Assembly (NCBI GenBank): GCA_029239545.1 | Contig: JARBUQ010000214.1 | Coordinates: forward strand, 1-10,452 | Reading direction: 5' to 3' | DNA from: Paenibacillus sp. | GTDB lineage: Bacteria > Bacillota > Bacilli > Paenibacillales > NBRC-103111 | DNA length: 10,452 nt | Shown: positions 1 to 6,923 of the stretch, in pieces | How the letters are laid out: the number at the start of each line of letters is the position of its first letter | Numbering within the stretch: position 1 is the stretch's first letter | The notes under the pieces: generated by a model | Databases searched by the model: none | Told to the model about the DNA's origin: nothing | The model's input: only the letters and a program-made list of their open reading frames with translations | Program-made: the position numbers and the translations under genes

Positions 1-15
1 TAATTATACAGGAAG

Positions 16-62
16 AAAAAAGGTAAAGCCTCCTCAAATTTTGAGGGGGCTTTACCTTTTTA
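16..62. terminator. Strong bidirectional terminator hairpin at left edge
   Basis: A long near-perfect inverted repeat: the left arm GGTAAAGCCTCCTCAA (about 22-37) pairs with the right arm ending in GCTTTACC (about 41-56) with a single G-U type mismatch and a minimal loop. It is flanked by an A-run on the left and a T-run on the right, so it could end transcripts from either direction. It most likely serves a gene lying left of the window. Confidence 0.85.
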
Positions 63-224
63 ACTAAAACAGGGACTTTTTCAGTGGCCTCGAAGTTCAT
101 CGGTCAGGTCCTTGGCGATTGAGTTCAGATAGGTGCATGGGAGGGCAGGCAGGTGGGCTCCGATCGTGGTTGTCTTTGGGTTCCTTTGATTTTATTTTTT
201 AAAGGTTCCCATAAGTCACATACT
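63..224. other. Non-coding stretch, nothing recognised with confidence
   Basis: No reading frame with a ribosome binding site and no RNA gene is visible here. The segment starting GGGACTTTTTCAGTGGCC (about 72-89) looks like the end of a dispersed element, possibly an insertion sequence end, but no partner end or transposase fragment is in the window. The second part is T-rich and runs into the palindrome array. Confidence 0.4.
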
Positions 225-411
225 AACTGTAAAACCTACATCTAATATTACTCTAAACCCCACTTTTCGACTTTTAGCTGTAGAACCTACATTTATTTCT
301 TCGTGTTTCCGTCAATCGAGCTTAATTCCACCAAAATACCTGCAGAAAATGCAGCTATTTCGATCCTACGTCAAGATTCCGGGAAATTAGCTGCAGGTTT
401 TGCAGTTCATC
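225..411. repeat. Four related small palindromes with 51/62/51 base spacing
   Basis: Four units share the pattern (C)TGYA-N5-TRCA(K): TGTA-AAACC-TACA from 228, TGTA-GAACC-TACA from 279, CTGCA-GAAAA-TGCAG from 340, and CTGCA-GGTTT-TGCAG from 391. Counting from the first C of each unit (227, 278, 340, 391), the spacings are 51, 62 and 51 bases. The outer units are inverse copies of each other (16 of 19 positions when one is reversed), so the block is itself roughly palindromic. Similar blocks occur, from memory, in Paenibacillus intergenic regions, which suggests a dispersed repeat rather than a gene-specific control site. Confidence 0.6.
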
Positions 412-480
412 GTTGCAATATAACACAAAATCCCCTTCTGGATTCCCCAGAAACTTATATTTTCTAATAAGTTCACAATA

Positions 481-515
481 AAGCACTTCCTCAAAGGAAG
501 TGCTTCTTTCTATTT
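481..515. terminator. Terminator hairpin after the WYL regulator gene
   Basis: A perfect 10-base stem, AAGCACTTCC (481-490) and GGAAGTGCTT (496-505), with a 5-base loop. A T-rich tail follows on the plus side (to about 515) and a weaker T-rich stretch on the minus side. Its place 44 bases past the stop codon of the minus-strand WYL gene makes it the likely end of the IMPDH/WYL transcript. Confidence 0.7.
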
Positions 516-548
516 TACATATGCCGGGATTCCCGATAAAGCCTTCCC

Positions 549-1511
549 TTACAATTCATGATGACGCAATATATCAGCGGCAATCGAGGCTACTTTTTGC
601 TTCAACGATAAAGGTTCGAGGATCTGTACAGCTCTGCCGTAAGAAAGCAGGAAATGAGGGATCACAGACTCCAGCGCATGTACGTCCAGCTTCAAATGAA
701 CCTCATGATCTGAACGTTCCACTAGAACATGTCCGAATAACCAATGACTGCACAAATCCTGGATAGCGTGTAACTTCCCCTGGATACGAACGGAAATCAA
801 CTGCTCCTTATCACTCACATCCGGAAGAAGGAATTTCAAGAAGAAATCCCGCGCCGAGAAGTCCTCCGGAGCTTGGAAAGTATCGCCGATTCGGCTCAGT
901 CCGTGTATGCGATCGACCCGGAAGCTGCGAATCTCAGTACGAAGGTGACAATAAGCGACAATGTACCATTTGCCCTTCCAGTACACCAGCCCATATGGAT
1001 TAATACTGCGGGTCTGCGAGACCGAGTCATATCCCTTCTGGTACTCCATAGAGAGAGTATGTCCATCGGCGACGGACTGTTCCAGCTCTTGAAGAAAAGC
1101 AATCATTCTGTCGTCTGCCGGTACATGAATTACATCGAATCCTCTTGTATGGCGATTAATCGCTTCCAGCTGATCTTCATTCGTATACATCTTAAGCTTG
1201 GATACTGCGCGGTCCAAGTCTTCTCCGAACGGATAACCTGCCTCTTGAGCGAATAGAGCAGCGTGAACAAGTGCCTTTTGCTCTCTTGCGTCGAAAACCA
1301 GTGGGGCCTCTTTGAACGTATGCAGCAAGCTGTAACCGCCATTATGGCCTGAATCAGAGATGATCGGCACACCGCTTGCGCATAACGCATCAATATACCG
1401 ATACACCGTCCGAATGTTCATCTCCAACGCTTCAGCCAGCTCCTTGGCGGTCCTCCGCCGGCCCGACTTCAGCAGCCATAACACGGAAAGCATATTATCA
1501 GCTTTGGCCAT
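549..1511 (-). CDS. YafY-type HTH/WYL-domain transcriptional regulator
   Basis: A 320-residue DNA-binding regulator. Residues about 6-50 form an HTH_11/DeoR-like helix-turn-helix (TAKELAEALEMNIRTVYRYI). Residues about 145-215 form a WYL domain with the signature tract KGKWYIVAYC and the conserved RSFRVDRI strand, and a WCX-like C-terminal extension follows (about 235-315). Length and domain order are normal for the family. Known WYL proteins sense small ligands or nucleic acids and mostly control neighbouring genes. The ATG is set by GAGG six bases upstream, inside the end of the IMP dehydrogenase gene. Only one base separates the two genes, so they are almost certainly co-transcribed, and control of that operon is the simplest inference. 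The ligand cannot be read from sequence. Confidence 0.92.
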   Translation of the reverse strand: MAKADNMLSVLWLLKSGRRRTAKELAEALEMNIRTVYRYIDALCASGVPIISDSGHNGGYSLLHTFKEAPLVFDAREQKALVHAALFAQEAGYPFGEDLDRAVSKLKMYTNEDQLEAINRHTRGFDVIHVPADDRMIAFLQELEQSVADGHTLSMEYQKGYDSVSQTRSINPYGLVYWKGKWYIVAYCHLRTEIRSFRVDRIHGLSRIGDTFQAPEDFSARDFFLKFLLPDVSDKEQLISVRIQGKLHAIQDLCSHWLFGHVLVERSDHEVHLKLDVHALESVIPHFLLSYGRAVQILEPLSLKQKVASIAADILRHHEL

Positions 1512-1512
1512 C

Positions 1513-3012
1513 TTAATCCTCGGATAAGCTGCTTTCTTTTAGAATGACATCATGTGCGCCGCCCTCAACAAGACTGGTTGCCGATACAAGTGTAATTCTT
1601 GCCTTGCTCTGCAGCTCCTCAATCGTCTTAGCCCCACAGTTGCACAACGTCGATTTGATTTTGATAATTGTCTTATCCATGTTCTCGCGGAGGCTTCCTG
1701 CATAAGGAACGTAAGAGTCTACTCCTTCTTCGAACACCAGACCATGCTTCCCGCCTGTGTCATAACGCTCCCAGTTGCGCGCACGGTTGGAGCCTTCTCC
1801 CCAATATTCCTTAACGAAATTGTTGCCGACCTTCAGCTTCTTCGTAGGACTTTCATCAAAACGGGCAAAATACCGACCCAGCATAATGAAATCTGCCCCC
1901 ATAGCCAAAGCCAGCGTCATATGGTAGTCATGTACAATCCCGCCGTCCGAGCAAATAGGAATGTAAACACCAGTCTTCTTGAAATATTCATCTCTGGCTT
2001 CCGCGACCTCTATTAGAGCCGAAGCTTGTCCTCGTCCGATTCCCTTCTGTTCCCGTGTAATACAGATCGAACCTCCGCCAATTCCTACCTTTACGAAGTC
2101 CGCACCTGATTCAACAAGATAAAGGAAGCCCTCGCGATCGACAACATTCCCTGCTCCGATCTTGACATTATAATTTTCTTTGACGTATTGAACCGTCTCT
2201 CTCTGCCACTCGGTATATCCATCCGAAGAGTCAATAACGAGAATATCCACTCCTGCATCAACGAGAGCAGCGACTCTTTCTTTGTAGTCCTTCGTATTAA
2301 TACCTGCAGCAACGATGTAGCTTTTGTTGCTGTCGAGCAGCTCTAGCGGATTTTCCTTGTGGGCATCATAGTCCTTGCGGAAAACCAAATAGTCCAGGTT
2401 ATAATTATCATCCACGATCGGCAAACAATTCAGCTTGTACTCCCAAATCAGATCATTTGCTTCGGATAAAGTAATGCCGGACTTGCCGTATTTGAGCGAG
2501 GAGAAAGGTGTCATGAAATCCTGAACCAGCTTGTCCATCGAATCTCGACTCGTTCTGTAATCCCGACTGGTAACGATTCCTAGCAGCTTGCCCTTAGGAG
2601 TTCCATCATCCGTAATCGCTACTGTAGCATGTCCTGTCTTCTCCTTCAACAGCAAAACGTCCTGAAGCGTATGCAGAGGGGTCAGATTCGAGCGGCTCAC
2701 GACAAAGCCCGCCTTGTAGCCTTTGACCTTGCGCACCATGGCGGCTTGATCCTTCACCGCTTGAGAACCGAATATAAACGAAATTCCTCCCGTTCGCGCC
2801 AGAGCAACAGCCATATTATCATCGGATACGGACTGCATCACAGCGGAGGCAAAAGGAATATTGAGAGAAATCTCAGGTTTCTCCCCTTGGCTAAACTTCG
2901 TAATAGGCGTCTTCAAGCTTACATTGGAAGGACTACAGTCTTTGGTAGTCAAGTTGGGCAGCAATAAAAACTCGCTGAACGTCCGGGATGGTTCCACATA
3001 ATAATAAGCCAC
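1513..3012 (-). CDS. IMP dehydrogenase, Tritrichomonas foetus-like type
   Basis: A cytoplasmic enzyme expected to oxidise IMP to XMP with NAD+, the committed step to guanine nucleotides. A (beta/alpha)8 barrel is interrupted by two CBS motifs (about residues 105-215). Visible catalytic parts are IDSSDG with Asp261, the loop GGGSICITREQKG with nucleophile Cys317, SDGGI (355-359), GRYFARF (379-385), and the mobile flap RARNWERYD with Arg416-Tyr417. The 499-residue length and long identical stretches match my memory of T. foetus IMPDH (503 residues, Cys319) rather than the usual bacterial GuaB of about 487 residues. An upstream ATG at 3075 would add 21 residues, but the GTG at 3012 has a perfect AAGGAGG eight bases before it and gives the family N-terminus MAYYYVEPSRTF, so I start there. 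Since most Bacillales carry a standard guaB elsewhere, this is probably a second copy. No guaB symbol is given because orthology is uncertain. Confidence 0.95.
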   Translation of the reverse strand: MAYYYVEPSRTFSEFLLLPNLTTKDCSPSNVSLKTPITKFSQGEKPEISLNIPFASAVMQSVSDDNMAVALARTGGISFIFGSQAVKDQAAMVRKVKGYKAGFVVSRSNLTPLHTLQDVLLLKEKTGHATVAITDDGTPKGKLLGIVTSRDYRTSRDSMDKLVQDFMTPFSSLKYGKSGITLSEANDLIWEYKLNCLPIVDDNYNLDYLVFRKDYDAHKENPLELLDSNKSYIVAAGINTKDYKERVAALVDAGVDILVIDSSDGYTEWQRETVQYVKENYNVKIGAGNVVDREGFLYLVESGADFVKVGIGGGSICITREQKGIGRGQASALIEVAEARDEYFKKTGVYIPICSDGGIVHDYHMTLALAMGADFIMLGRYFARFDESPTKKLKVGNNFVKEYWGEGSNRARNWERYDTGGKHGLVFEEGVDSYVPYAGSLRENMDKTIIKIKSTLCNCGAKTIEELQSKARITLVSATSLVEGGAHDVILKESSLSED

Positions 3013-3027
3013 GTCAATATCCTCCTT
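3010..3027 (-). promoter_or_regulatory. Ribosome binding site that decides the GTG start of the IMP dehydrogenase
   Basis: On the minus strand AAGGAGG (3027-3021) is followed by eight bases and then GTG (3012-3010). The first in-frame ATG, 21 codons further upstream at 3075, lies close behind the promoter and has no comparable site. Confidence 0.9.
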
Positions 3028-3077
3028 CAGAATTTGTGAAGCAAATGTCATTTTTAAGCACAAGCTTCGAATCAAGG

Positions 3078-3089
3078 GTAAATTTTTAC
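3078..3089. promoter_or_regulatory. Candidate operator palindrome over the IMPDH transcription start
   Basis: GTAAA-TT-TTTAC is a perfect 5+5 palindrome lying immediately downstream of the predicted -10 box and over the expected transcription start (about 3084). Binding there would block initiation. The WYL regulator of the same operon is the natural candidate binder, but this is inference; the sequence is A/T-rich and short enough to occur by chance. Confidence 0.4.
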
Positions 3090-3090
3090 A

Positions 3091-3120
3091 ATCATACCAC
3101 CGATCCTGTCATGAAGTCAA
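3091..3120 (-). promoter_or_regulatory. Sigma-A type promoter of the IMPDH-WYL operon
   Basis: On the minus strand TTGACT (3120-3115) and TATGAT (3096-3091) are separated by 18 bases, each one base off the vegetative consensus. The -35 box abuts the stop codon of the HPP gene. The predicted leader is about 70 bases, too short for a purine riboswitch plus expression platform. Confidence 0.75.
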
Positions 3121-3570
3121 TCACAAAAAACGGTTCATTATTCGATTATATCCGATCGCAGTTAGAACAATTAAGATCCCGCTAATCATTACCGGAGCAA
3201 GAAGAAAATCCCATGAAACTCCAGACAGAATTACAACTAACGGATCAGCGCCAGCAGGTGGGTGGATCGTATTCGTCAGCTTCATGGCAAGCAGGGCAAG
3301 CCCAACCCCAAGTGCTAAGCTCCATGAATGATTACCGACGGTGTGTGAAATGACAAGTCCAATAAATGTACTGATCAGATGTCCTCCCAATACACTTTTC
3401 GGTTTGGCTAATGGACTGTGGGGCAATGTAAAAACGAGAATGCAAGTGGCGCCCATGGGAGCCATCAATGTGGCAATTGTCAACCAATCACCGGTCAGTT
3501 GTACGAGATAAATGGCTGTAAATGCTCCCCCAGCAGGGATCAGAGCTTGGAATAATCGTTTCAATAACAT
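3121..3570 (-). CDS. HPP-family integral membrane protein
   Basis: A 149-residue hydrophobic protein with about four to five membrane segments (roughly 6-24, 29-49, 61-79, 84-101, 119-141). The family-defining motif is seen as NTIHPPAGADPL (His103-Pro104-Pro105), with the preceding signature KPKSVLGGHLIS (57-68). Some plant and cyanobacterial HPP proteins transport nitrite; most bacterial members have no assigned substrate, so I do not name one. The ATG at 3570 is preferred over an ATG 14 codons upstream because GGGGAG stands seven bases before it and the protein then begins at the family's usual N-terminus. The gene is divergent from a LysR-type regulator, a layout that usually means LysR control, and sits upstream of the IMPDH operon on the same strand. 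Confidence 0.9.
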   Translation of the reverse strand: MLLKRLFQALIPAGGAFTAIYLVQLTGDWLTIATLMAPMGATCILVFTLPHSPLAKPKSVLGGHLISTFIGLVISHTVGNHSWSLALGVGLALLAMKLTNTIHPPAGADPLVVILSGVSWDFLLAPVMISGILIVLTAIGYNRIMNRFL

Positions 3571-3602
3571 GTATAATCTCCCCTTTCCTTCTATTAAGAA
3601 AC

Positions 3603-3660
3603 ATAGTATCATCAGAATATCAATCTGAATAACGAATGTCTTCGATATCTGATATTCGAT
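3603..3660. promoter_or_regulatory. Divergent HPP/LysR control region with related inverted repeats
   Basis: The 119-base gap holds TCAGA-N7-TCTGA (3612-3628) and a looser pair: CGAATGTCT (from 3633) facing TGATATTCG (ending 3658). GAATATCA (3615-3622) recurs in exact reverse complement as TGATATTC (3650-3657). A possible -10 for the HPP gene, TACTAT on the minus strand (3608-3603), touches the first repeat. This matches the usual LysR layout of a recognition site plus an activation site between divergent genes, but the binding protein is inferred. Confidence 0.5.
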
Positions 3661-3689
3661 AAACCGATAGATCAGGGGTGATTTTACGA

Positions 3690-4592
3690 ATGCTAGATCA
3701 ATTAGACGGTAAGCTTATAAAAACCTTCATAGCTGTTCTCGAGGAGAGAAGTTTTAGTCGGGCAGCGGAAAAGCTCGGTTATGTGCAGTCGACCATTACT
3801 TCGCAAATTCAACAATTGGAGCAGGTAAGCGGTAAAAAACTGTTTCATCGCCTTCCCCGAGGGGTTGAAGCAACAGAAGCCGGCATTGAAATGTCGACCT
3901 ACGCTTACCAATTCCTCCGATTAGGTGAATCTTTAGAGGAAGCCATGTCCAAAGCTGAGCAGCCTGGCGGCATCCTTCACCTGTTTGCACTGGAGTCGTT
4001 CTGCGTGTCCCGGATGTCCGGGTTTCTATCGCGATTCCTGAAGCAGAACCCTGCCGTACAGCTTCGGCTAACTACCGGCTTTCTTGCAGATGCTGTGGAG
4101 CATGTAACCCGCCATCGCATGGATCTCGCAATCGTCGCACAGGACCCGAAGCATGATGAGCTTATCTTCACCCCTTTAATAGAAGAAAGACTTGTATTCA
4201 TTGCTTCCTGTGAAATGAGCGAGCAGGTGGCTGAGCAGGGATTTGAGGTGCTTGAAGCGACACAGGTTATCCATTTTAGTCAACGTTGTATGTATTATGT
4301 ACGAGCTCAGGAGGTTCTGCGTTCGATTGGATTGAAACCGATGGAGCATATGGAATTCCCAAGCGTTGAGCTGGTCAAACAAACCGTCAAGCTGGGAATG
4401 GGCATAGCACTGATTCCTGAGGTGAATGTGCGAGCTGAGCTGGCGGAGGGTTCCCTGCATTTGCTCCCCTTCCCGGGTGAGATTAAGCTAACCCATGGAA
4501 TAATCCAGCATAAGGAAAGGGAGCTAAGAAGAGCGGCGAGGCTGTTTAAAGATGAAGTAAAAGAGTGGTTCCTAAAAATTCCGCTGGTCTAG
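3690..4592 (+). CDS. LysR-family transcriptional regulator
   Basis: A 300-residue regulator of normal LysR length. The N-terminal winged helix-turn-helix (about 7-65) contains FSRAAEKLGYVQSTITSQI, the typical LysR recognition region, followed by the linker helix (about 66-92) and a two-lobed periplasmic-binding-like effector domain (about 93-290). The hinge area VKLGMGIALIPE is typical of the fold. An in-frame GTG at 3678 would add four residues, but it overlaps the AGGGGTG ribosome site (3674-3680), while the ATG at 3690 has correct nine-base spacing, so I use the ATG. The gene is divergent from the HPP membrane protein gene and ends 14 bases from the convergent kinase gene. Its effector is unknown. 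Confidence 0.92.
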   Translation: MLDQLDGKLIKTFIAVLEERSFSRAAEKLGYVQSTITSQIQQLEQVSGKKLFHRLPRGVEATEAGIEMSTYAYQFLRLGESLEEAMSKAEQPGGILHLFALESFCVSRMSGFLSRFLKQNPAVQLRLTTGFLADAVEHVTRHRMDLAIVAQDPKHDELIFTPLIEERLVFIASCEMSEQVAEQGFEVLEATQVIHFSQRCMYYVRAQEVLRSIGLKPMEHMEFPSVELVKQTVKLGMGIALIPEVNVRAELAEGSLHLLPFPGEIKLTHGIIQHKERELRRAARLFKDEVKEWFLKIPLV

Positions 4593-4606
4593 TGCGTCTG
4601 GCGCGT

Positions 4607-5518
4607 TCACTTATACCAGCCTGGTATGACTGTATTGAAATTATGGTGATCATCCAGTACAACTTGAATACGAGCGAGCATGGACTCTATTTGCTCTGGT
4701 ACGACCTGCAGCGTCCACGTAATAGAGGGGAATATGATAATCGCTGAGTACAAAGCATATAGGCTCCAGAATGATTCCGGCACATCCCCATTGAAGTATC
4801 CCTGTATTTGCCCCCTGCAGAATGGGATGCTGACTTCCCGACTGAAATAAGCGATTTTGAGAAAATCATGATAAGGATCGCCCCAATCGAAACGATTGAA
4901 ATCAATAACTCCGGCGTACTGGCGATTATGGACGATCAGATTGCTCGGATGAAAATCATCATGCTGGAACCGATTGGGGCGGTCTTTCATGAGTCCCTTA
5001 TTGTCCTCGATAAATGCCAGAATGATAGCTTCGTCCTTCAGTTTAATTCCACACTCCCGATATTTCTCCAAATAACGATTATGCTTGAACAACCGCCGAT
5101 CATGCCAGCTATCCATAGGAGGTGCAGCAAGCTCATGCATCAATTTTAGCTCCCGGCCTGCCTGGATCCCAACCTGAACCTGTTCTGAGTCCGTTAATGA
5201 AGGCAAACAGTCCGCTGCATCCTCGCCTTTCACGTAACCCAATACCATATAACAAATATCCAAGGCATCTATGCTGCCAAAAGCTACAGGCTCCGATGTC
5301 CGCACTCCCAAGCCATACACATGGCTGACCATTTCGTATTCCAATCGTTTCTGCTCAAGTTGGCTTAGTCTGGAAGTACGCAGCACATACCTTGGCTGTT
5401 CTCCCCCATCTTCATATAAGAAGTATTTGCCGTCATAGGAGAACCCTTTGAACACTTGAGCAACACGCGAGCATTTCTGAAGCTCAGGAATATAGGCTTT
5501 AATCGTTGATAAGTCCAT
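4607..5518 (-). CDS. Aminoglycoside-phosphotransferase-fold (APH) small-molecule kinase
   Basis: A 303-residue protein of the APH/choline kinase superfamily, predicted cytoplasmic and ATP- or GTP-dependent. The catalytic loop reads FQHDDFHPSN (His186, Asp188 as catalytic base, Asn193), and the metal-binding segment is VIDFNRFDWGDP (Asp206). Nucleotide-binding N-lobe strands are seen around KGFSYDGKYFLYED and PRYVLRTS. The start has AGGAGGGAGGA just upstream. The superfamily includes antibiotic, choline, homoserine and sugar kinases; the sequence does not tell which substrate is used, and this is not a canonical named aminoglycoside resistance enzyme that I recognise. It is divergent from the Fsr-type exporter gene and convergent with the LysR gene, with no clear terminator in the 14-base gap. 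Confidence 0.88.
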   Translation of the reverse strand: MDLSTIKAYIPELQKCSRVAQVFKGFSYDGKYFLYEDGGEQPRYVLRTSRLSQLEQKRLEYEMVSHVYGLGVRTSEPVAFGSIDALDICYMVLGYVKGEDAADCLPSLTDSEQVQVGIQAGRELKLMHELAAPPMDSWHDRRLFKHNRYLEKYRECGIKLKDEAIILAFIEDNKGLMKDRPNRFQHDDFHPSNLIVHNRQYAGVIDFNRFDWGDPYHDFLKIAYFSREVSIPFCRGQIQGYFNGDVPESFWSLYALYSAIIIFPSITWTLQVVPEQIESMLARIQVVLDDHHNFNTVIPGWYK

Positions 5519-5609
5519 GCTTCATCCTCCCTCCTTACTTCAACCTCATAAGATTACTCAAATATTGAATCCTTTTTTTCTTCCATTCATTAAAGTTGTT
5601 TCAATTATA

Positions 5610-5618
5610 TGCTATACT
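5610..5618 (+). promoter_or_regulatory. Extended -10 promoter of the Fsr-type exporter gene
   Basis: TGCTATACT (5610-5618) contains the extended -10 TG-N element and a TATACT hexamer. At 17-base spacing the upstream hexamer is TTAAAG (5590-5595), a weak -35, as is common with extended -10 promoters. The leader to the start codon is about 33 bases. Confidence 0.6.
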
Positions 5619-5657
5619 TTCAAAAATACTAAATCAACGGATTGGAGGAAGGTTAGG

Positions 5658-6917
5658 ATGAGTGCCAAAAATACAGCGGCGGCAAGTCACACAGAGCTTA
5701 AGCATAACGGGACGGTTTTCAGTATTCTGATTGCTGTCAGCATCGTTCATCTGCTCAATGATACGATACAGTCCATCGTAACGGCCATATTTCCTATTAT
5801 CAAAGATTCCTTATCATTATCTTACACACAGCTTGGCTTGATCGCGCTTGCTCTGAATGTAACCGCATCTGTACTTCAGCCGGCCATTGGTTTATACAGC
5901 GACCGAAAGCCCCAGCCAAATCTGCTTCCTCTGGGTGCTGCTGCCTCTCTGCTAGGAGTGCTGGGATTGGCCTTCGCAACCGGATTCTGGACTATGCTGG
6001 GCTCCGTTGTCCTCGTCGGTGTTGGCTCGTCTGTCTTTCATCCTGAATCGGCCAAGGTAGCTTACCTGGCAGCCGGGACCCGAAGAGGATTGGCGCAGGG
6101 GATATTCCAAGTCGGGGGTAACGCAGGACAAGCGCTCGCCCCTGTTATGACTGCCCTCATCTTCGTACCGTTGGGACAGCCGGGCATTCTGTGGTTCTCT
6201 ATATTAGGCTTGATTGCGATTAGTATCCAGATGTTCACCGCTCGTTGGTACCGAAGCCGACTTAAAGCCGACGTCAAAATTCGCAAACAGCGCTCGCAGT
6301 CCTCAGGAATACCTAAGGTCAACCGCGGCAAAATAACGGCTGCGATCTCCATTCTCATGATGATTCTTACGTCCAAGATGGCTTATTTGGCCGGGATCAC
6401 AAGCTTTTACTCATTTTATTTGATTGAAAAGTTTCAGCTGTCTGTTCAAGCTGCCCAAATATGCGTGTTCGCCTTTTTGGCTGCCGGCGCGGTTGGCACC
6501 TTCTTTGGAGGGCAATTAGCGGATCGTTGGGGTCGCCGCAATGTAATCTGGTTCTCGATATTAGGTGCTCTTCCCTTCGCCGTCCTGTTGCCCTATGTTA
6601 ATTTTACATTCAGCATTATTTTCTGCGTTATGATTGGGTTCATAATGATGTCCAGCGGCTCGGTTAACGTCGTCTACGCTCAGGAACTGCTGCCAGGGAA
6701 TATCGGAACAGTATCCGGTCTCTTCTATGGGTTAGCTTTTGGAGCAGGCGGACTGGGGGCAGCAGCGCTTGGCGCATTGGCAGATACTACTAGCATTCTA
6801 TTCGTAATTAAGCTGGTGTCCTTCCTGCCGCTCATCGGACTGCTAGCCATCCTGCTGCCTGCCGACCGCAAGCTCAAGCAGTGGGCTGCTGAAGCGGAAG
6901 CCTCCAAGGAAACCTAA
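5658..6917 (+). CDS. fsr: MFS transporter, fosmidomycin resistance (Fsr) family
   Basis: A 419-residue major facilitator exporter with about twelve membrane segments and the expected cytoplasmic loop between the halves (about 195-225). Fsr-family landmarks match E. coli Fsr as I remember it: HLLNDTIQS (31-39), GSSVFHPES (123-131), GLAQGIFQVGGN (144-155), VYAQELLPG (340-348) and SGLFYGLAFGAGGLGAA (353-369). MFS motif-A forms occur as GLYSDRK and GGQLADRWGRR. E. coli Fsr confers fosmidomycin resistance by efflux; the substrate in this host is inferred only. The reading frame is open back to 5517, but the ATG at 5658 has GGAGGAAGG nine bases before it and lies just after the promoter. It is divergent from the APH-type kinase gene and ends at a shared hairpin. 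Confidence 0.92.
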   Translation: MSAKNTAAASHTELKHNGTVFSILIAVSIVHLLNDTIQSIVTAIFPIIKDSLSLSYTQLGLIALALNVTASVLQPAIGLYSDRKPQPNLLPLGAAASLLGVLGLAFATGFWTMLGSVVLVGVGSSVFHPESAKVAYLAAGTRRGLAQGIFQVGGNAGQALAPVMTALIFVPLGQPGILWFSILGLIAISIQMFTARWYRSRLKADVKIRKQRSQSSGIPKVNRGKITAAISILMMILTSKMAYLAGITSFYSFYLIEKFQLSVQAAQICVFAFLAAGAVGTFFGGQLADRWGRRNVIWFSILGALPFAVLLPYVNFTFSIIFCVMIGFIMMSSGSVNVVYAQELLPGNIGTVSGLFYGLAFGAGGLGAAALGALADTTSILFVIKLVSFLPLIGLLAILLPADRKLKQWAAEAEASKET

Positions 6918-6923
6918 AAAGTA

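Noticed and set aside
225..411. CRISPR array
   Set aside because: The units are short, diverged and partly inverted palindromes with uneven spacers, and no cas genes are present.
3013..3075. N-terminal extension of the IMP dehydrogenase from the ATG at 3075
   Set aside because: It has no ribosome binding site of its own, starts just inside the predicted promoter region, and the extension contains the perfect Shine-Dalgarno sequence of the GTG start.
3013..3090. Purine riboswitch in the IMPDH leader
   Set aside because: The predicted leader is only about 70 bases, and I find neither a purine aptamer core nor a terminator hairpin there.
5517..5657. Upstream extension of the Fsr-type exporter by 47 codons
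   Set aside because: The extension covers the promoter, reads as low-complexity non-family sequence, and the ATG at 5658 has a strong ribosome binding site.
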